From the NCBI GenBank assembly GCA_029641185.1, contig JAPWGK010000005.1:186001-250000 (forward strand): DNA of 64,000 nucleotides. Reading direction: 5' to 3'. Below are positions 24,555 through 35,833 of the stretch, in pieces (position 1 is the first letter of the stretch; each line of letters starts with the position of its first letter). This DNA is from Pseudofabraea citricarpa. Lineage: Eukaryota > Ascomycota > Leotiomycetes > Helotiales > Dermateaceae. The position numbers and the translations under genes were made by a program. The notes below the pieces were generated by a model. That model made no database searches. It was given only the letters and a program-made list of their open reading frames with translations, and had not been told where the DNA came from.

Positions 24555-26668
24555 ATGCCGCCATTCCGCGACGAAAACATCCTCATTCTCGCACCAGGTT
24601 CGCAAACATGTCTTGCGCAACTAGGCTTGCCAGAATCCTTTACTCCAGCGGCGCATAGATTCCCTACACGAATGTTCCTCGCGCCAGATGGACAGACCTT
24701 TGAACCATACAAGATTCGATCGAGGAGGAAGGTGGATAATAACGGTGGGGATACAGAGATGGGCGGCGTCGCAAATGGCGGATCCAAGCCAGATGAAGAG
24801 GAAGAGGAATTGATCGAGCTCCCAGATGATGAGGAAGGCGCTATATGGCCTCTCAAAGGTGAGACTCCTATGCCAGCCGACTGTAGGGCTTGAATTGACC
24901 TTACTTGTAGAGGGACGGATCGAAAATATGCCAGCCTTCTTCGCATTTCTCCAATTTGTCCATGGCACTCTGTCGCCGCAACTACATACCCCAATAATGC
25001 TTATCGCGCAGCCGGCTTGGACTGCGAAAGATCATGAGGATATTACACAATTTATGTTCGAGAAATTTAGGACGCCAGGTTTGTGTATTATGGACAGTGC
25101 CCTGGCAACATCATATGCATTTGGAATTGCAAATGCCACCATCATTGATGTAGGATTTGAGAAGGTTGATGTTACAGCTGTGACTGATTTCCAGATTTCT
25201 GGTCGTGGATCTGCACCAAGCTCAGGTGGGGAAGCTATGACAAGAAAATTGGTTGAGCTTCTGGCGTCTAAAGGCTTCACGCGAGACATGGCTGAACAGC
25301 TCAAGAAGAGTCCAATCTGTGAAATATTGGCCCCTGGGACTCCCTTCCCCGGCACAGAGGCACCAGAAGAAGTTATCAGTAATCCTGCTGCTCTTGCTTC
25401 TACTGGCGCAACAGCTTCTGGACCAAGTGTTAAAATCATTGAAGCTCCAAGAGGTCCAGGTCCAGATACAGAAGTCGGAGAGGAAGAGGCAGGCGGAGAA
25501 GAAGGTGCCGTGGACAATGACGGCGTTTTAGATGTCGCCAGTATTGTTGCAAGTGGCAAGACACAGGAATTTCTTGCCAAAAAGGAGAAGGAGAAGGCAG
25601 ACAAGTCTGCTTCGAGAAAAGCCGCAAAAGATGCACGAGAAGCTGCGGAAGCTGCAGCTGCAAAACCTACTCGTCTCCCCAACTCAAAACGGCCAAGGGC
25701 TGTCTTCCATTTCGAAGAGGATGTTCAAGATGTCCCAGACGCAAAAAGACAAAAAACACCTGAATTGGCCGCAGAAGAAACAGCTCCTCCATTCGCTGAG
25801 GAGGTTCCGCCTGTTGAATCGATCCCAGCTACTGAAGGCACTGAAGCTTCGGCTCCTGTTGAAGATGAAGCTGGTCGCCGCGAGCAATTGAAGGCTGCGC
25901 GTCGTGACGAGAAGCGGAAAACCAGAGAAGAAGAAAATCCCGGTCGTGTTCGGCGAGACATTGAGATTGGCATTGAGAGATTCCAGGCAGCTAGTCCCGA
26001 GTATCTAGATGCCATTGCTGATACTGTCTACCGAACAATTCTCTCAGTAGATGACGTTGCAAGACGGCAAGATGCTTGGGAGGCGTTGGTAATCTGTGGA
26101 TTGGGATCAAAAGTTAGAGGGTTTAAGGATGCCCTGCTCACAACTCTAAATAACCGCTACCTCGTGTCACCAAGTTCAGCAACGATGTTCATGAGTGAGC
26201 TACCTTCAAATCTGGCCACTCCAAGTGGTACAGGATCTTTGACACCAAATACATCATTTGCTACGCCTCACGGACCGCCCTCTGCCAGTGCTGTAAACCC
26301 TCTATTACTTGCAGCAACTACGGCACAAAATCCTGTGCTGAACCCAAACTCATCTATGGGTGCGTCCTTCCCAGGATTGAATGGCCATAACACACACTCT
26401 TCACATTCGCAGTCACCAACAAGCATCAAAGTTGCTAGCCCTCCAAGCTACTTCCCCGAATGGAAGTCATACGAAGACGCGGTATTCTTGGGCTCTCAAG
26501 TTGCTGCTAAAGTTGTCTTTGTGGTTGACCAGGGTGCCTCTAAAGGATTCTTGTCCAGGGTTGAGTTCAATGAAGAGGGTCCCTCGGCGATTCATCAACT
26601 GTAAGTCTATCGTGTCAAACCTGGGTACCCATTTACTAACGTGCTTCAAAAGTGGATTGGTCTTTTAG
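24555..26668 (+). CDS. arp9: Actin-related protein Arp9 (SWI/SNF and RSC chromatin remodelling)
   Basis: Nuclear actin-related protein of 669 residues, the fungal Arp9 type that pairs with Arp7 on the remodeller ATPase. Exons are 24555-24858, 24911-26600 and 26653-26668. The start MPPFRDENILILAPGSQT is the first in-frame ATG; a TTG-initiated extension at 24537 is not needed. Actin-fold segments are visible (LMIAQPAWTAKDHE-like region, IDVGFEKVDVTAV, PSSGGEAMTRKLVELL). The middle carries a long Ala/Glu/Lys-rich insertion (about residues 310-470), then a second actin-like part ending with VFLGSQVAAKVVF. The short last exon follows a perfect-looking intron (branch TTACTAAC, acceptor AAAG) and gives the ending HQLGLVF. 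Without that splice the protein would stop two codons after HQ. The family call rests on overall similarity and architecture. Confidence 0.82.
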
Positions 26669-27374
26669 AAAATTTAAAGGGTGTTACGATGGGTCAAATG
26701 ATTGTATGATAGATTAATGTTTTTGCAATCAAAAAAGAAGTATACCCTTTCCATTGCCTCTCTGTTTCGCTGCATGATAGAGATAAAGACATAAGTGATG
26801 ATTTGTTGTTCCTTCTACATATCCATGTCTAGAGCTAGAAGTTTCGCTCAATAGTAAATGGTTAAATTCGGTTCAAAGGCAGCCGAAGACTTTGTACAAG
26901 AGGTCTTTTTATTAGCTGCTTTGCGCTTCTGGAATACTCGGCTCGTTTTTAGTGTCTTCTTGACTGAGACAGCAAGAAATTCATGCATATATCCCAATTT
27001 TGTCTTCTCACTCAACAAACTCAGGCCAAGCACAAATGCAATGGGGTTAAATTGCCAGGTCACATCTCCTGGGGGTGGCTGGAGTTGGTCGAGGACGTCC
27101 CTTCTATTTCATATTGAAGTATAAGTAGTCTCGTGACCAGGCGTTGCTCCTTCCTTCTCTCCAAAGGTGCCTAAGCTCTATCTTCTCCCTCCCACCCACC
27201 TTGAACTCTTCCCCAAAACATCCACCTCTTAATGTAAGCCATCGGGGTTTCATCAACTTCCTACTCGAGACCCGTATCCTGTTGTAGAACTCTGCAACTC
27301 AACCAACTGTAAGTCATTCTCCTTTCCACCCCATATTGTAGCTTAACATTGCTAACCTCGTTCTCACAGCCAAA
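26669..27374. other. Intergenic with a likely 5' leader intron
   Basis: Spacer between Arp9 and the 2EXR-like gene. An intron-like segment at 27309-27369 (GTAAGT donor, TTGCTAAC branch, CACAG acceptor) ends six bases before the ATG and is probably a leader intron of the downstream gene. No other gene is seen. Confidence 0.5.
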
Positions 27375-28518
27375 ATGGCATCCGAAGTCTTCCAGAGATT
27401 CACCACGGATGCTAAGCTTGATGCCGGTATCTGTCTTCTTCGCGGCCTAGGTGACGGCAAATTTGAGATTGTCAACCTTCAAAAGGTATCTTGTCCTGAG
27501 ATCAGCTCTGAGGAGATGGGTCTTGTTATCAAGAATGATAAAGAGCGTCTTGATGCATTGGATATCGAGCCAAAGGCGTGGGAGGAGGTTCAGCTGAAGG
27601 CTTGGCAGGGCGTTAGGAGTGCTAGTAAGTGTACTGGGTTTTCAACTTTGCGGCATCTTTCATGTTTTGAGCGGTGTCAATGTCGTAACAAAAGCAAATT
27701 GGTACTGACTTTGATGCCTAGATTTGGCCATCTTCCGCTTTTTCAAGCTGCCGATCGAACTCCGATATAAGATCTATGATCTTGTTCTGATTGCCAATAA
27801 ACCAATTCACATTCTTAAGGAGAAGGAATGCAGTACGCTATTCAACCCTAAACTGCTCCACGTCTGCCGCGACATAAAGGAGGAGGCCACACACTTCTTT
27901 TACCGAAACACATTTCACTTGACACAAGATCAAATCACTAAAGCTGGCATGGGAATCCGCTGCGGAAAGGAGATCTATGCTAGCATGGTTAGAAAATTAT
28001 GCTTCAGCTGGCATGGTCTTTACACCGACAAACGTGCTTTTGAGAATTTGGCTTCTTTTCCGGAACTTGAAACGCTCGTTGTCATGTACGCTTCGCATGT
28101 ACCTTCAGATTTCCCTGAAGCTAGAGCGCAGAAGCTCCACCAGGACAATCCCCTGACCAGTAGATTCTGCAATGCATACGGATTTGATGCCTTGACTATG
28201 CTTCGGGGTCTGAAGGAAGTCACACTTGAGCGAATTGAAGATTACTCGAAGAATCCTTCGCTAGAGGCACATCACAATTTTGAAAGATTCTTGAATGAAT
28301 TACTGACAGAACCGAAACCACAGCCATCTGTAAGTTCAAGAATACCAATTGCCCTAGTGTCTCCAACCACCGACGAGGACATCTTGAATGCTGACATATT
28401 TTCGCAGGAAAATAACACGAAGGGCAGAGCAAGCAGGAAGGGTAAAGGAGCTAAGACAAAGCCAAGCAAGAAGCAAATCAAGAGAGAGTTGATGCACGAC
28501 ATTAATAATTTAGCATGA
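27375..28518 (+). CDS. 2EXR / F-box-like fungal protein
   Basis: Predicted soluble protein of 348 residues in two exons (27375-27624 and 27722-28518). After an N-terminal 84 residues that I do not recognise, the segment FRFFKLPIELRYKIYDLVL is the typical opening of the fungal 2EXR/F-box-like family. LLHVCRDIKEEATHFFYRNTF follows, a pattern also common in this family. The C-terminal 40 or so residues are Lys-rich (KGKGAKTKPSKKQIKRE) and may be a nuclear or nucleic-acid-binding tail. Function is unknown; related proteins are numerous and poorly characterised. The N-terminal part could be an independent gene, but the splice joins the two halves in frame with good sites, so I keep one model. Confidence 0.72.
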
Positions 28519-29469
28519 ATTAGGGCTCTTTGAAGCAACATGATTAGCGAGTACTTGAGCTGTCAATTCTTGCATGGCTTGGTTTTTCATAATGTACCAT
28601 AACAACTTTAGATACCTTCATGGTCTTTCACCGATCACAAATTGAATCTTAATCATTGCTTTCCATATTTGTCCCTCTTGCTTGAGTGACTGAAATTACA
28701 AAGGATGGCTACGTTAAACCTGGTTCGCCTTTGAAGCACAGGATTTATTGGATTCTAATGTGCACAGGTAGTTCAATCAGTTGACCGAACGGCCCACAGT
28801 TGTTATTCGAGGCCCCGCATGGATAGGCAGGAAAAACAAATATTTCTGTAGGTCTGTCTAAGATATGTGTGCCAGCCAGCTAGCTTCTTTACCTCCAGAA
28901 AGGGGGTTTTCTTCTTTCCTTCCAGTACATCTTATTCTGTGTCACGATAAAAACTTTGAGTATCCTCGCCTCTTGTGCACAACTTTGTTGAGTATCTGCT
29001 TTCCTCACAAGGGATGAATTGGTGAAGAGATTCTTTGAATAGAGAGATAAGTAGACAAAGAGGAATTTGGGATGATGGATTAGTTTAAAATGCTCTTGGT
29101 TGATGGATGTGCTTATATCTATTTGGCTGATGTCGTGACATGATGGAGGGAATACGGAGCAGTTTTCGAAGACAAGCAAAATATTAATTAGATCAACTCC
29201 TAAGCTACATAGATACGCCTTTTCACATCAGTCACAAGAGCTTAACATGGTAGTCCTGGAACGAAAAGATCGCATTGCTTGAATTGAAAGTCAAGATCCA
29301 TTACCATCGCTGACAGTTTATGCACGCATAGGCTACCATCGTTATCTATTCCATGATGCCCGAGTCCCAAACAAAAGAAGAAAACGCCCATTACATTATC
29401 ATCCCTGTACTCAGGGCAGCAAGCATTCTTGCATTGCTAGTTCATAACATTTCATCAAATGGGTATCAA
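28519..29469. other. Convergent intergenic, nothing found
   Basis: About 950 bp between two converging genes. The ORFs here are short and unconvincing on both strands, and I see no repeat or RNA gene. Confidence 0.5.
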
Positions 29470-30753
29470 TTATCTTCTCTTCTCAGCCTTATCCTTTTTT
29501 CCAGAAGGAGCTGCTCCTGTCGCGTACTCGGCAGTCTGTTTCTCACTGCTTCGTGTCCGACGTGCTGGCGATGCAGCTCGTGGGGTAACACTTGGGCCTG
29601 GAGCACCATTGCTGGGTCCAGGTTCCAACATGGCGTCGTCTTCAAGCTCGATCACTCGCCCTTCACTATCCACGACTGCCTCCTTGGCAAGTCTTACTTC
29701 CCGGCCTCGTTTGTGGCAGTACCAGAATACGAAAAGGAGAACTATGGAAATTAGCGAGATATCCATGTCTTTGTGAAATAAAGACCTACCAAATAAACCC
29801 AGGCTGAGCAAGACATTTGTTCCCATGAATGCTGGCCATCTGAGCTTCAAGGCGTTCATGATTGCTTTCAGCATTCCCACAACAGCTCCTGGCTTGGTAA
29901 CCAAATCCTTCAGACTCGTAGGCGTCAAGAAACTCTTGGCTGCTCCCATCAAACCACCAGTAGCCGCTGCGCTTCCTTCTGCGACATTAAAAGCCTGTGC
30001 CTCAGTTGCGACAGCCAGCAATTCTGGTGCCAGATTACTTGTCAGCTTGTTTGGCAATTGTGTGATAAGCTTCTGTAAGAATGCTGGAAGAGAATCGTAT
30101 GATTTCGCCAATGTGCCCTGCGAATCCTCAATCAAGTTTACCAGATCATCGTAGGCGGTCGGAACGCCGTTGATCAGGTCTTTGAGAATGACAGTGAATT
30201 TCTGCACGACCTCTTGCGATTCCTTCGAGATGGAGAAGGCGCGGTTGTTGACTGCCGCGAGATTCAAGTCATCGAGGATCTTGTTGATGTCTTCTTCTTC
30301 TTTGTGGGCTTCGTTGGGCGATACTGGCCCCTCGGGTTTTAGAGGGTCGGTCTTCTTTTCCTGCTATTGTCAGACTTGTGCTACCAACGAACCTGGAGGC
30401 CATACCTTCTTAGAAAACGTCCGCTGGATGAACGAGAACCTGTTGTTCTTCTTGCCATCCTTCTTCTCGGTCTCCTTGCCCTTGCCTTTGTCCTTTGGTT
30501 TGTCCTTCTCGCTCTCTACAGCCTCGCCATTGTGCGCCACCAACTGCGAGTTGTTTCCTGTCGCATCGCCTGCTGTACCATTATCTACAAAACTTGGTCT
30601 CGTCGGGAGCGGCGGTGGCGTGCCTTCAGCAGAGATGATGCGCTCGAGAAAGTGTTCGTCTTCTGCGTTGATGATGGGTGTTTGGGCGCCTTCGGCTGCT
30701 CTCTTCTCAGCCTGATGCTTCTTGATCTTCTTGTATGTGAAGTATTCCATCAT
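29470..30753 (-). CDS. Uncharacterised fungal membrane protein
   Basis: A 413-residue protein in two exons (minus strand 30406-30753 and 29470-30363; the intron is only 42 bp). I do not recognise a named family. The N-terminus (MMEYFTYKKIKKHQAEKR) is basic, followed by an acidic/Lys-rich low-complexity region (SEKDKPKDKGKGKETEKKDGKK is part of it). The middle (about residues 135-290) looks helical and amphipathic. Two hydrophobic segments lie at about residues 300-345 (GTNVLLSLGLFG and ISLISIVLLFVFWYCH), so it is probably anchored in a membrane. The tail is Pro/Ser/Arg-rich. It diverges from the gene at 31161, another small membrane protein, with a 407 bp shared upstream region, so the two may be co-regulated. 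Confidence 0.75.
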
Positions 30754-31160
30754 ATTGGCGGATGGGCATGCGCTTTCTTGCGATGTATGAGTAAGGAAGA
30801 GTAGGCATGAAAGAGATGTAGCAAGCAGCTTTATGTCCTTCTTATGGAACAGGCGCTACAAGAGCGATCAAGTTTCAACGCCACCCTTTGTTGATTGATG
30901 CTTGTTGTGTGTTTGGTTTGTCTTCAGCCACACGTACAGTACGTCATATTTATGGTTCTAGACTTGGGCGCCTCCATGAGCGAATCGGGGCATTTGACGA
31001 TCTGCGTCCTTGGCATCTGATCATCTACATATTATCACTGTACCTTCCTGTGCGCGTGCTTTTGCTGCCGCGTGGTTCATCCAGAAACTCTTCCTTCGTC
31101 TTCTTCTTGGTCCGTGAAAGATGCAGTTTGAAAATATGCATCTGGCAATGAGGCCGCACA
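30754..31160. promoter_or_regulatory. Divergent promoter region of two membrane-protein genes
   Basis: The 407 bp between two head-to-head start codons. A TATTTATGG stretch near 30947 could serve as a TATA-like element for either side. No clear operator is seen. Confidence 0.4.
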
Positions 31161-31763
31161 ATGGCATCTCTGGACTCGATTAACACTGCCTCCATCATCA
31201 TCGGCTTCATCTCCTTCTCCTTCACCGTCGCCATCTGGCTCCACGCATTCTGGGATGCTTTCAACACACTCGGCCAAGCACCGCGACAGGTGCGAGTTAC
31301 ACTCTCAACCTTGCGACAAGGGCTCTACGAGGAGCGCGAGCATCTGAAACGAACGCGCAAGCGCAGCCATAACCACCATTCTTGCTCCCCATACTCGAGA
31401 TCCCTCTACCTTGAAGGCAACCCGCAAAAGGTCATCAGCGATGCAGTCAAAGACCTGATCCGAGAGTTCAAAGATTACGAGCGCCCGTTCCTTGCGACGG
31501 TGCACGAGGGACGAGAGAGGGAACTCGAGTGGAGTTTTGATGCAACGCAACATTACTATAGCTGTGATCTGCCGCATCGCATGCTTTGGCTCAGGACTAA
31601 GGATGATATAAACGATATAGCCATCAGACTGCAACGTCTGCAGAGCCGGCGCATCGCAGAAGAGGTTACCGACACAAAGTTCATACTCAGGGATATTATG
31701 GGTTTGGTAAGGGGGTTTGATGACAGAGCAGGTGCTGTTGAGGAGCGACTGAGATTTGAATGA
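31161..31763 (+). CDS. Small fungal protein with N-terminal membrane helix
   Basis: Single-exon gene of 200 residues. Residues 11-31 are hydrophobic (IIIGFISFSFTVAIWLHAFW), giving one N-terminal membrane anchor. The rest is hydrophilic with long predicted helices (for example around QKVISDAVKDLIREFKDYE and DDINDIAIRLQRLQ). The topology suggests a signal-anchor protein with a soluble domain; which side it faces cannot be told. I do not recognise the family. The frame is open throughout with a sensible ATG, and codon use resembles its neighbours. Confidence 0.7.
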   Translation: MASLDSINTASIIIGFISFSFTVAIWLHAFWDAFNTLGQAPRQVRVTLSTLRQGLYEEREHLKRTRKRSHNHHSCSPYSRSLYLEGNPQKVISDAVKDLIREFKDYERPFLATVHEGRERELEWSFDATQHYYSCDLPHRMLWLRTKDDINDIAIRLQRLQSRRIAEEVTDTKFILRDIMGLVRGFDDRAGAVEERLRFE

Positions 31764-32459
31764 GGCTTGCAGAGTTTCTTGGCGCTAGTTATGTTATGCT
31801 ATTAATTCTGAGTTGTGCTGTTTCTTCTGGATTTTATCACAGCATTTCGGAGTCTACCTAGAGCATTCTTGCTAGTTGTTACGTTAGATGAGTGTAAATA
31901 TGATTTCTTCCCATTTCTCCTCAATCCCTGTATATATGCACATGCTTTATCTACGCTTTCATTGTGAAGCTTTTAGCTACTTTGACTACATATCGGTGCT
32001 GAGGAAGAAGGGGTGAAACATCAAGTGACCTGCTAGATACATGTATATATATATATATATGATCACTGAAAACAGCCTTATTCCACCCAGCCCTCCACTC
32101 ATTTCTTTCCCTAATCAATATAGCAAATAATTGATTGATTAATAAATGCTGAAATATCTGCTACGAATTTACAGAGAGATACTTTATTTCCCTCCCAAAA
32201 GAGCATTCTGTTATTAAAATGATAGTGAAGCTGGCGTTAATGATTCTGACTCTCGGCTTCTGATTTACTGGGATTTCTCCACTTTAGTTAGGAGGTAGTT
32301 ACAGGGTAGCTATTGCGTACACCTCGTTTAATTCTCGCATAAAAAATAAATGACAGCTTACCTGTACAGGAAAAAGAAAAAGAATGGTTACTACCCAGGT
32401 ACATACAGAGTACTAGTATAGAGAAGTAAAACATAAAAAAAATCTGGTGTACCAGTTGA
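31764..32459. other. Intergenic with a TA microsatellite
   Basis: No gene. A run of alternating TA occupies about 32043-32060. The tract of A residues at 32433-32440 reads as a run of T downstream of the minus-strand tRNA and is its likely RNA polymerase III terminator. Confidence 0.6.
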
Positions 32460-32545
32460 CTCCCTCACGTGGGCTCGAACCACGAACCTCTCGATAATCT
32501 GTTGGTATAACAGTCGAACGCGCTAGCCAATTGTGCCATGAGGGA
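32460..32545 (-). tRNA. tRNA-Asn (anticodon GTT) with 12-nt intron
   Basis: Read on the minus strand, the 86-base gene has a seven-pair acceptor stem (TCCCTCA with TGAGGGA), discriminator G, and a T arm with GGTTCGAGCC. The anticodon stem TTCGA/TCGAG encloses the loop CTGTTAA, with anticodon GTT. The loop is interrupted after position 37 by the 12 bases TACCAACAGATT, a canonical location for a nuclear tRNA intron. A run of T follows the gene. A second copy lies at 38011-38096 in the opposite direction. Confidence 0.93.
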
Positions 32546-32872
32546 ATGGATCAGACGACTGAACCGAATGATGATTTGCTTGCTTTGTTTGGTTCCGCTT
32601 TCGCTATCTTAATTTATCAAGTATCGTATATGACTGATTGAGCATGCGTAATAGAGCAGAGAAATAGGTATAATTCTCTCCAGAGACATGGGTCTGGTGC
32701 AGCTCGGATTTTCTCAAGCTGGTCCATCTGGGACATTATTTGGAGCACTCTTTCTCTTTTGAATATATTTTGCTTTATTTACTATGTGGATACCGTAATT
32801 CACACATCATAATTAATGTCACATTCAATTTGCTATGACCTGTGCAGGAATTGGCTATTTTATTTGAGACGG
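32546..32872. other. Short spacer, nothing found
   Basis: The 327 bp between the tRNA 5' end and the HET gene 3' end. It is AT-rich with no gene. Confidence 0.5.
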
Positions 32873-35080
32873 TTATATGATCTTCACTTGTCTGCGATTC
32901 TTTGAATTTGCCCAGGTCTTTGACCTTCCTTTGACGAGAGACTCGTAGAGTCCTATTCTCCGAAAGGTATTATCGTCGCCAACGATAGATACAAGTAGCA
33001 GTGCCACAGTCTTCATCATTTTTCCTGACCCAGACCGCCCCTCACCTAAAAGCAAACACCATGCCCTCTCTAACAATTCATCACTCAACTTACTTAGCTG
33101 ATCAGTGAATCGTGGCCAGGTGTCTTCAAAGTGGTCATCCAAGTATACAAGTCCCTGCGCTGTATTATTGGGATCAGGTATCTCGCTCGCGCGGATCATT
33201 GAGGCCTCCAGTATTGCTATGTCTTTTAACTCTGAGCCAAAATCAAATACGCAAGAGACCAATTTAGCTTGTAAATCTCTGGTACTGCCAAGATCGAACC
33301 TGCCATCAAACACCACGGGCCCATCAATGCTGGCCCATGACCACGACGGAGCACGGTAGTCGCCCAAAGGCGCGAAGTATCCTTGTGGCCGACTACTTCT
33401 TCGCCAGGAAAGCATAGGAATGAACTGGCGCTTCCAATGTCCTGCAGAATACTCATCAGACCAGGCCAGCTTGAGCTTCTCTACAATACCAGCAAGCGCT
33501 GGAAGGCGATCCGAAGCAACCGTGAGCCGACGATTCGTGTAGTTCTCCACAATATACCTCCAAAGACCATGATGTTCCTCGTCAACTGATTTGACATTGA
33601 TATCCTTCTGATTCTCAAAGGTGTGTAGGATGTTCTCTGGTAGTCGTCGGAACGGGGAGAAACTGAATCCTGGGTCTCCTCTAACATAGTAAACATGTGT
33701 AGTATCATGACGCCGCATAGGTCTCGTTTGACATTGCCATACCACCTCCATATCGGTGTAGAGTAGAAGTCGTGAAGACAAGAGGTTCTCTTGTAAACAC
33801 CATGCTCGAGTATAGAGTGACTCTTCCCAGAGGTCTACTGCCTTCTGCGGGAATACTTGCACTGATCCCATCGCCCCATCAGGACATCGGTACGGAAGAT
33901 CCACAGATACCTTGGGAGTTGGCTCTAGAAAGCCTTCAGTAACACCTCTGGCGCTAACAACAGCGATTGTCAAAGTAGAGCCGCCATAAATATCTCCCAT
34001 GGTCATAATCTCGTTTGCTTTGTCCTCGCTGCTGTCTTGAATGATGCACAGAGCGTCAATCCATAGATACTGGAACCCAAGACGTCGTGTGGTCGCAATT
34101 GCGTCCTGGAAAGTTTTTGGCAACGAAGCCTCATTGAGGCTCTCTCTATGGGCCTCGATATTATCCAATGTCGTTGTTATGAACCGCTCTGTTCCCCACT
34201 AAGGCAGACAATTGCAAAGTTAGCAGTATCCAAGCTAAGATTATAAGATACAACCAGTACAGCAGTATGCAGATTGCGAAATTGAGAGGAAACAAGTATA
34301 TTTACGCAATAACTAAGGGTGACGTAGCGCTCATGTACGGTAGACACAGGTTGGAAGAGTTTTGACTCATGATCAGATTCACAACCAACATCAACAACTC
34401 TAGTTGGTAGACGAGGGAGTTCACTCGATTGGGATTCGGGATGCTTCTCCAGACATTCTCTGAACCACCCCTGAATCTTTTGAGTGGTTTGTGCATTTCC
34501 AAGATTTCTTTCCGGTGGCCGCTGACTTATGTATCTAGCAGCAGGGTCACCTATCAAAAATAAACACTTCCGGTGTCTCAATTACGTTGGGTTCCTGCTA
34601 ACCTTCCTGGGCAGAGACAGACATCTCAAGACTAAACAGATCCGCCTCGGTGCTGAAATAGAAGGCGTTGATATCTTCGCCGAGCGAAACACTGGATTCT
34701 GCCGTTTCTGCATTGTTCCTTGTGCTTGCCGGTCTGTAAGCCTGTAGATAAAGAGGAACTCCCTCCAGCCGTCGAGGATCCGTGTTGGGATCTTGCAGGA
34801 GCAGCATACGACAGAAGCCACATCCCGCCTCGGCCGAGGCTCGTAGATCTACTGCAAGCGAATGCTCATGGCCATATTCAGAGAAGAGCTCTTTATACAC
34901 ATCCTCGTCAGTAAGCAAGACGCGACATACCTCGCAAACTGTCGGATTGTGAAGCGCCCAGGTTGCTTTCTCGTGACATCTGTGACAAAGATGGGCATTC
35001 TCGAACACGATGGATGCATTAACTTGTCCGCACCATTTGCAGATTTCTGGGATGCCAGAATTCAATAGGTGGGCAGCCAT
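32873..35080 (-). CDS. HET-domain protein (heterokaryon incompatibility type)
   Basis: A 682-residue protein in three exons (minus strand 34603-35080, 34306-34550 and 32873-34198). The HET domain core is plain: HERYVTLSYCWG (the second intron falls between Cys and Trp of the motif), then TFQDAIATTRRLGFQYLWIDALCIIQD, then GDIYGGSTLTIAVVSA. The region TRAWCLQENLLSSRLLLY is also standard for the family. The N-terminal 110 residues hold four C-x2-C pairs (CKWC, CHRC, CEVC, CGFC), suggesting a zinc-binding module ahead of the domain. The family acts in non-self recognition and programmed cell death after hyphal fusion. Most fungi carry dozens of copies, so a specific incompatibility role is only a possibility. 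The gene lies beside an AT-rich repeat block. Confidence 0.9.
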
Positions 35081-35833
35081 TCCGATTGTAAAGTGTTTCT
35101 AATGGGTTGTCCGGGCGAGAGAACCTTGCACAGGAGGGCGCCGTCACGACCCCACTTCTACTATATAGTTCCTGCAGGCGGTCCCTGTCTTGGTTACCAT
35201 CACAAAATCATTCTTAAGAATGGTATACTTTAATAACTGCACTCCCTGGAGTATCCATTCATGTTATAATAACAAATTGCCTTTTCATAATTGTATTACT
35301 TTGAGTAATAATTGAGGTTATAATAATCATATACTTTTTAAGGACTGAATTTCATTGAATAGCTATGCGAGTTATGATTATAATCCTCTTAAGTAGTTAT
35401 TCAAGTGCGAATAATAGTATTCTTTTAGATATTTATTTGAATTATAACAACTATTTACCTTTTAATGGCTATTTACCTTTTAATAACTATTTACCTTTTA
35501 ATAACTATATTCTTCTAGGTACTTATCCAAATTATAATAACCCTTTACTTTCTGATCATTGTATTCTTTTAAGTACTTATTCAAATTATTGTAATCATGT
35601 ACTCTCTAAGAACATTGTACTGCTCAGTGTCACTGATTGAAATTGTGATTGTTAACCTCTGTTGAGAAGCACGTGAGAGTTTGTTGTTCCGGGTGGTTCG
35701 CTTTTAGCGAGGCGCTAGCGCTAGCGCCGCACCAACGAGCACAAAGCCTTCTTCCTCGGGCCGACCTTTCTTCCTTTCGCAACAACTATCATCCTTCGCA
35801 ACAACTATTACCCGACCCGTACCTCCTACCAAT
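35081..35833. other. Divergent spacer between HET gene and Bre2
   Basis: Most of it is the AT-rich repeat block described separately. The last 150 bp, upstream of Bre2, contain a GCGCTAGCGCTAGCGC palindromic element at about 35711-35726 and a CTTCGCAACAACTAT direct repeat near 35774-35809. Confidence 0.55.
35220..35630. repeat. AT-rich degenerate tandem repeat block
   Basis: A roughly 400 bp, very AT-rich tract built from degenerate units. Three head-to-tail copies of an 18-base unit, CTATTTACCTTTTAATAA (first copy ending in GG), occupy 35451-35504. They sit within longer diverged units recalling TATTCTTTTAAGTACTTATTC. The 91-codon open frame through it (35365-35640) is low-complexity and I do not count it as a gene. 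Confidence 0.7.

Noticed and set aside
35365..35640. 91-codon frame in the AT-rich block
   Set aside because: Low-complexity translation of a minisatellite.
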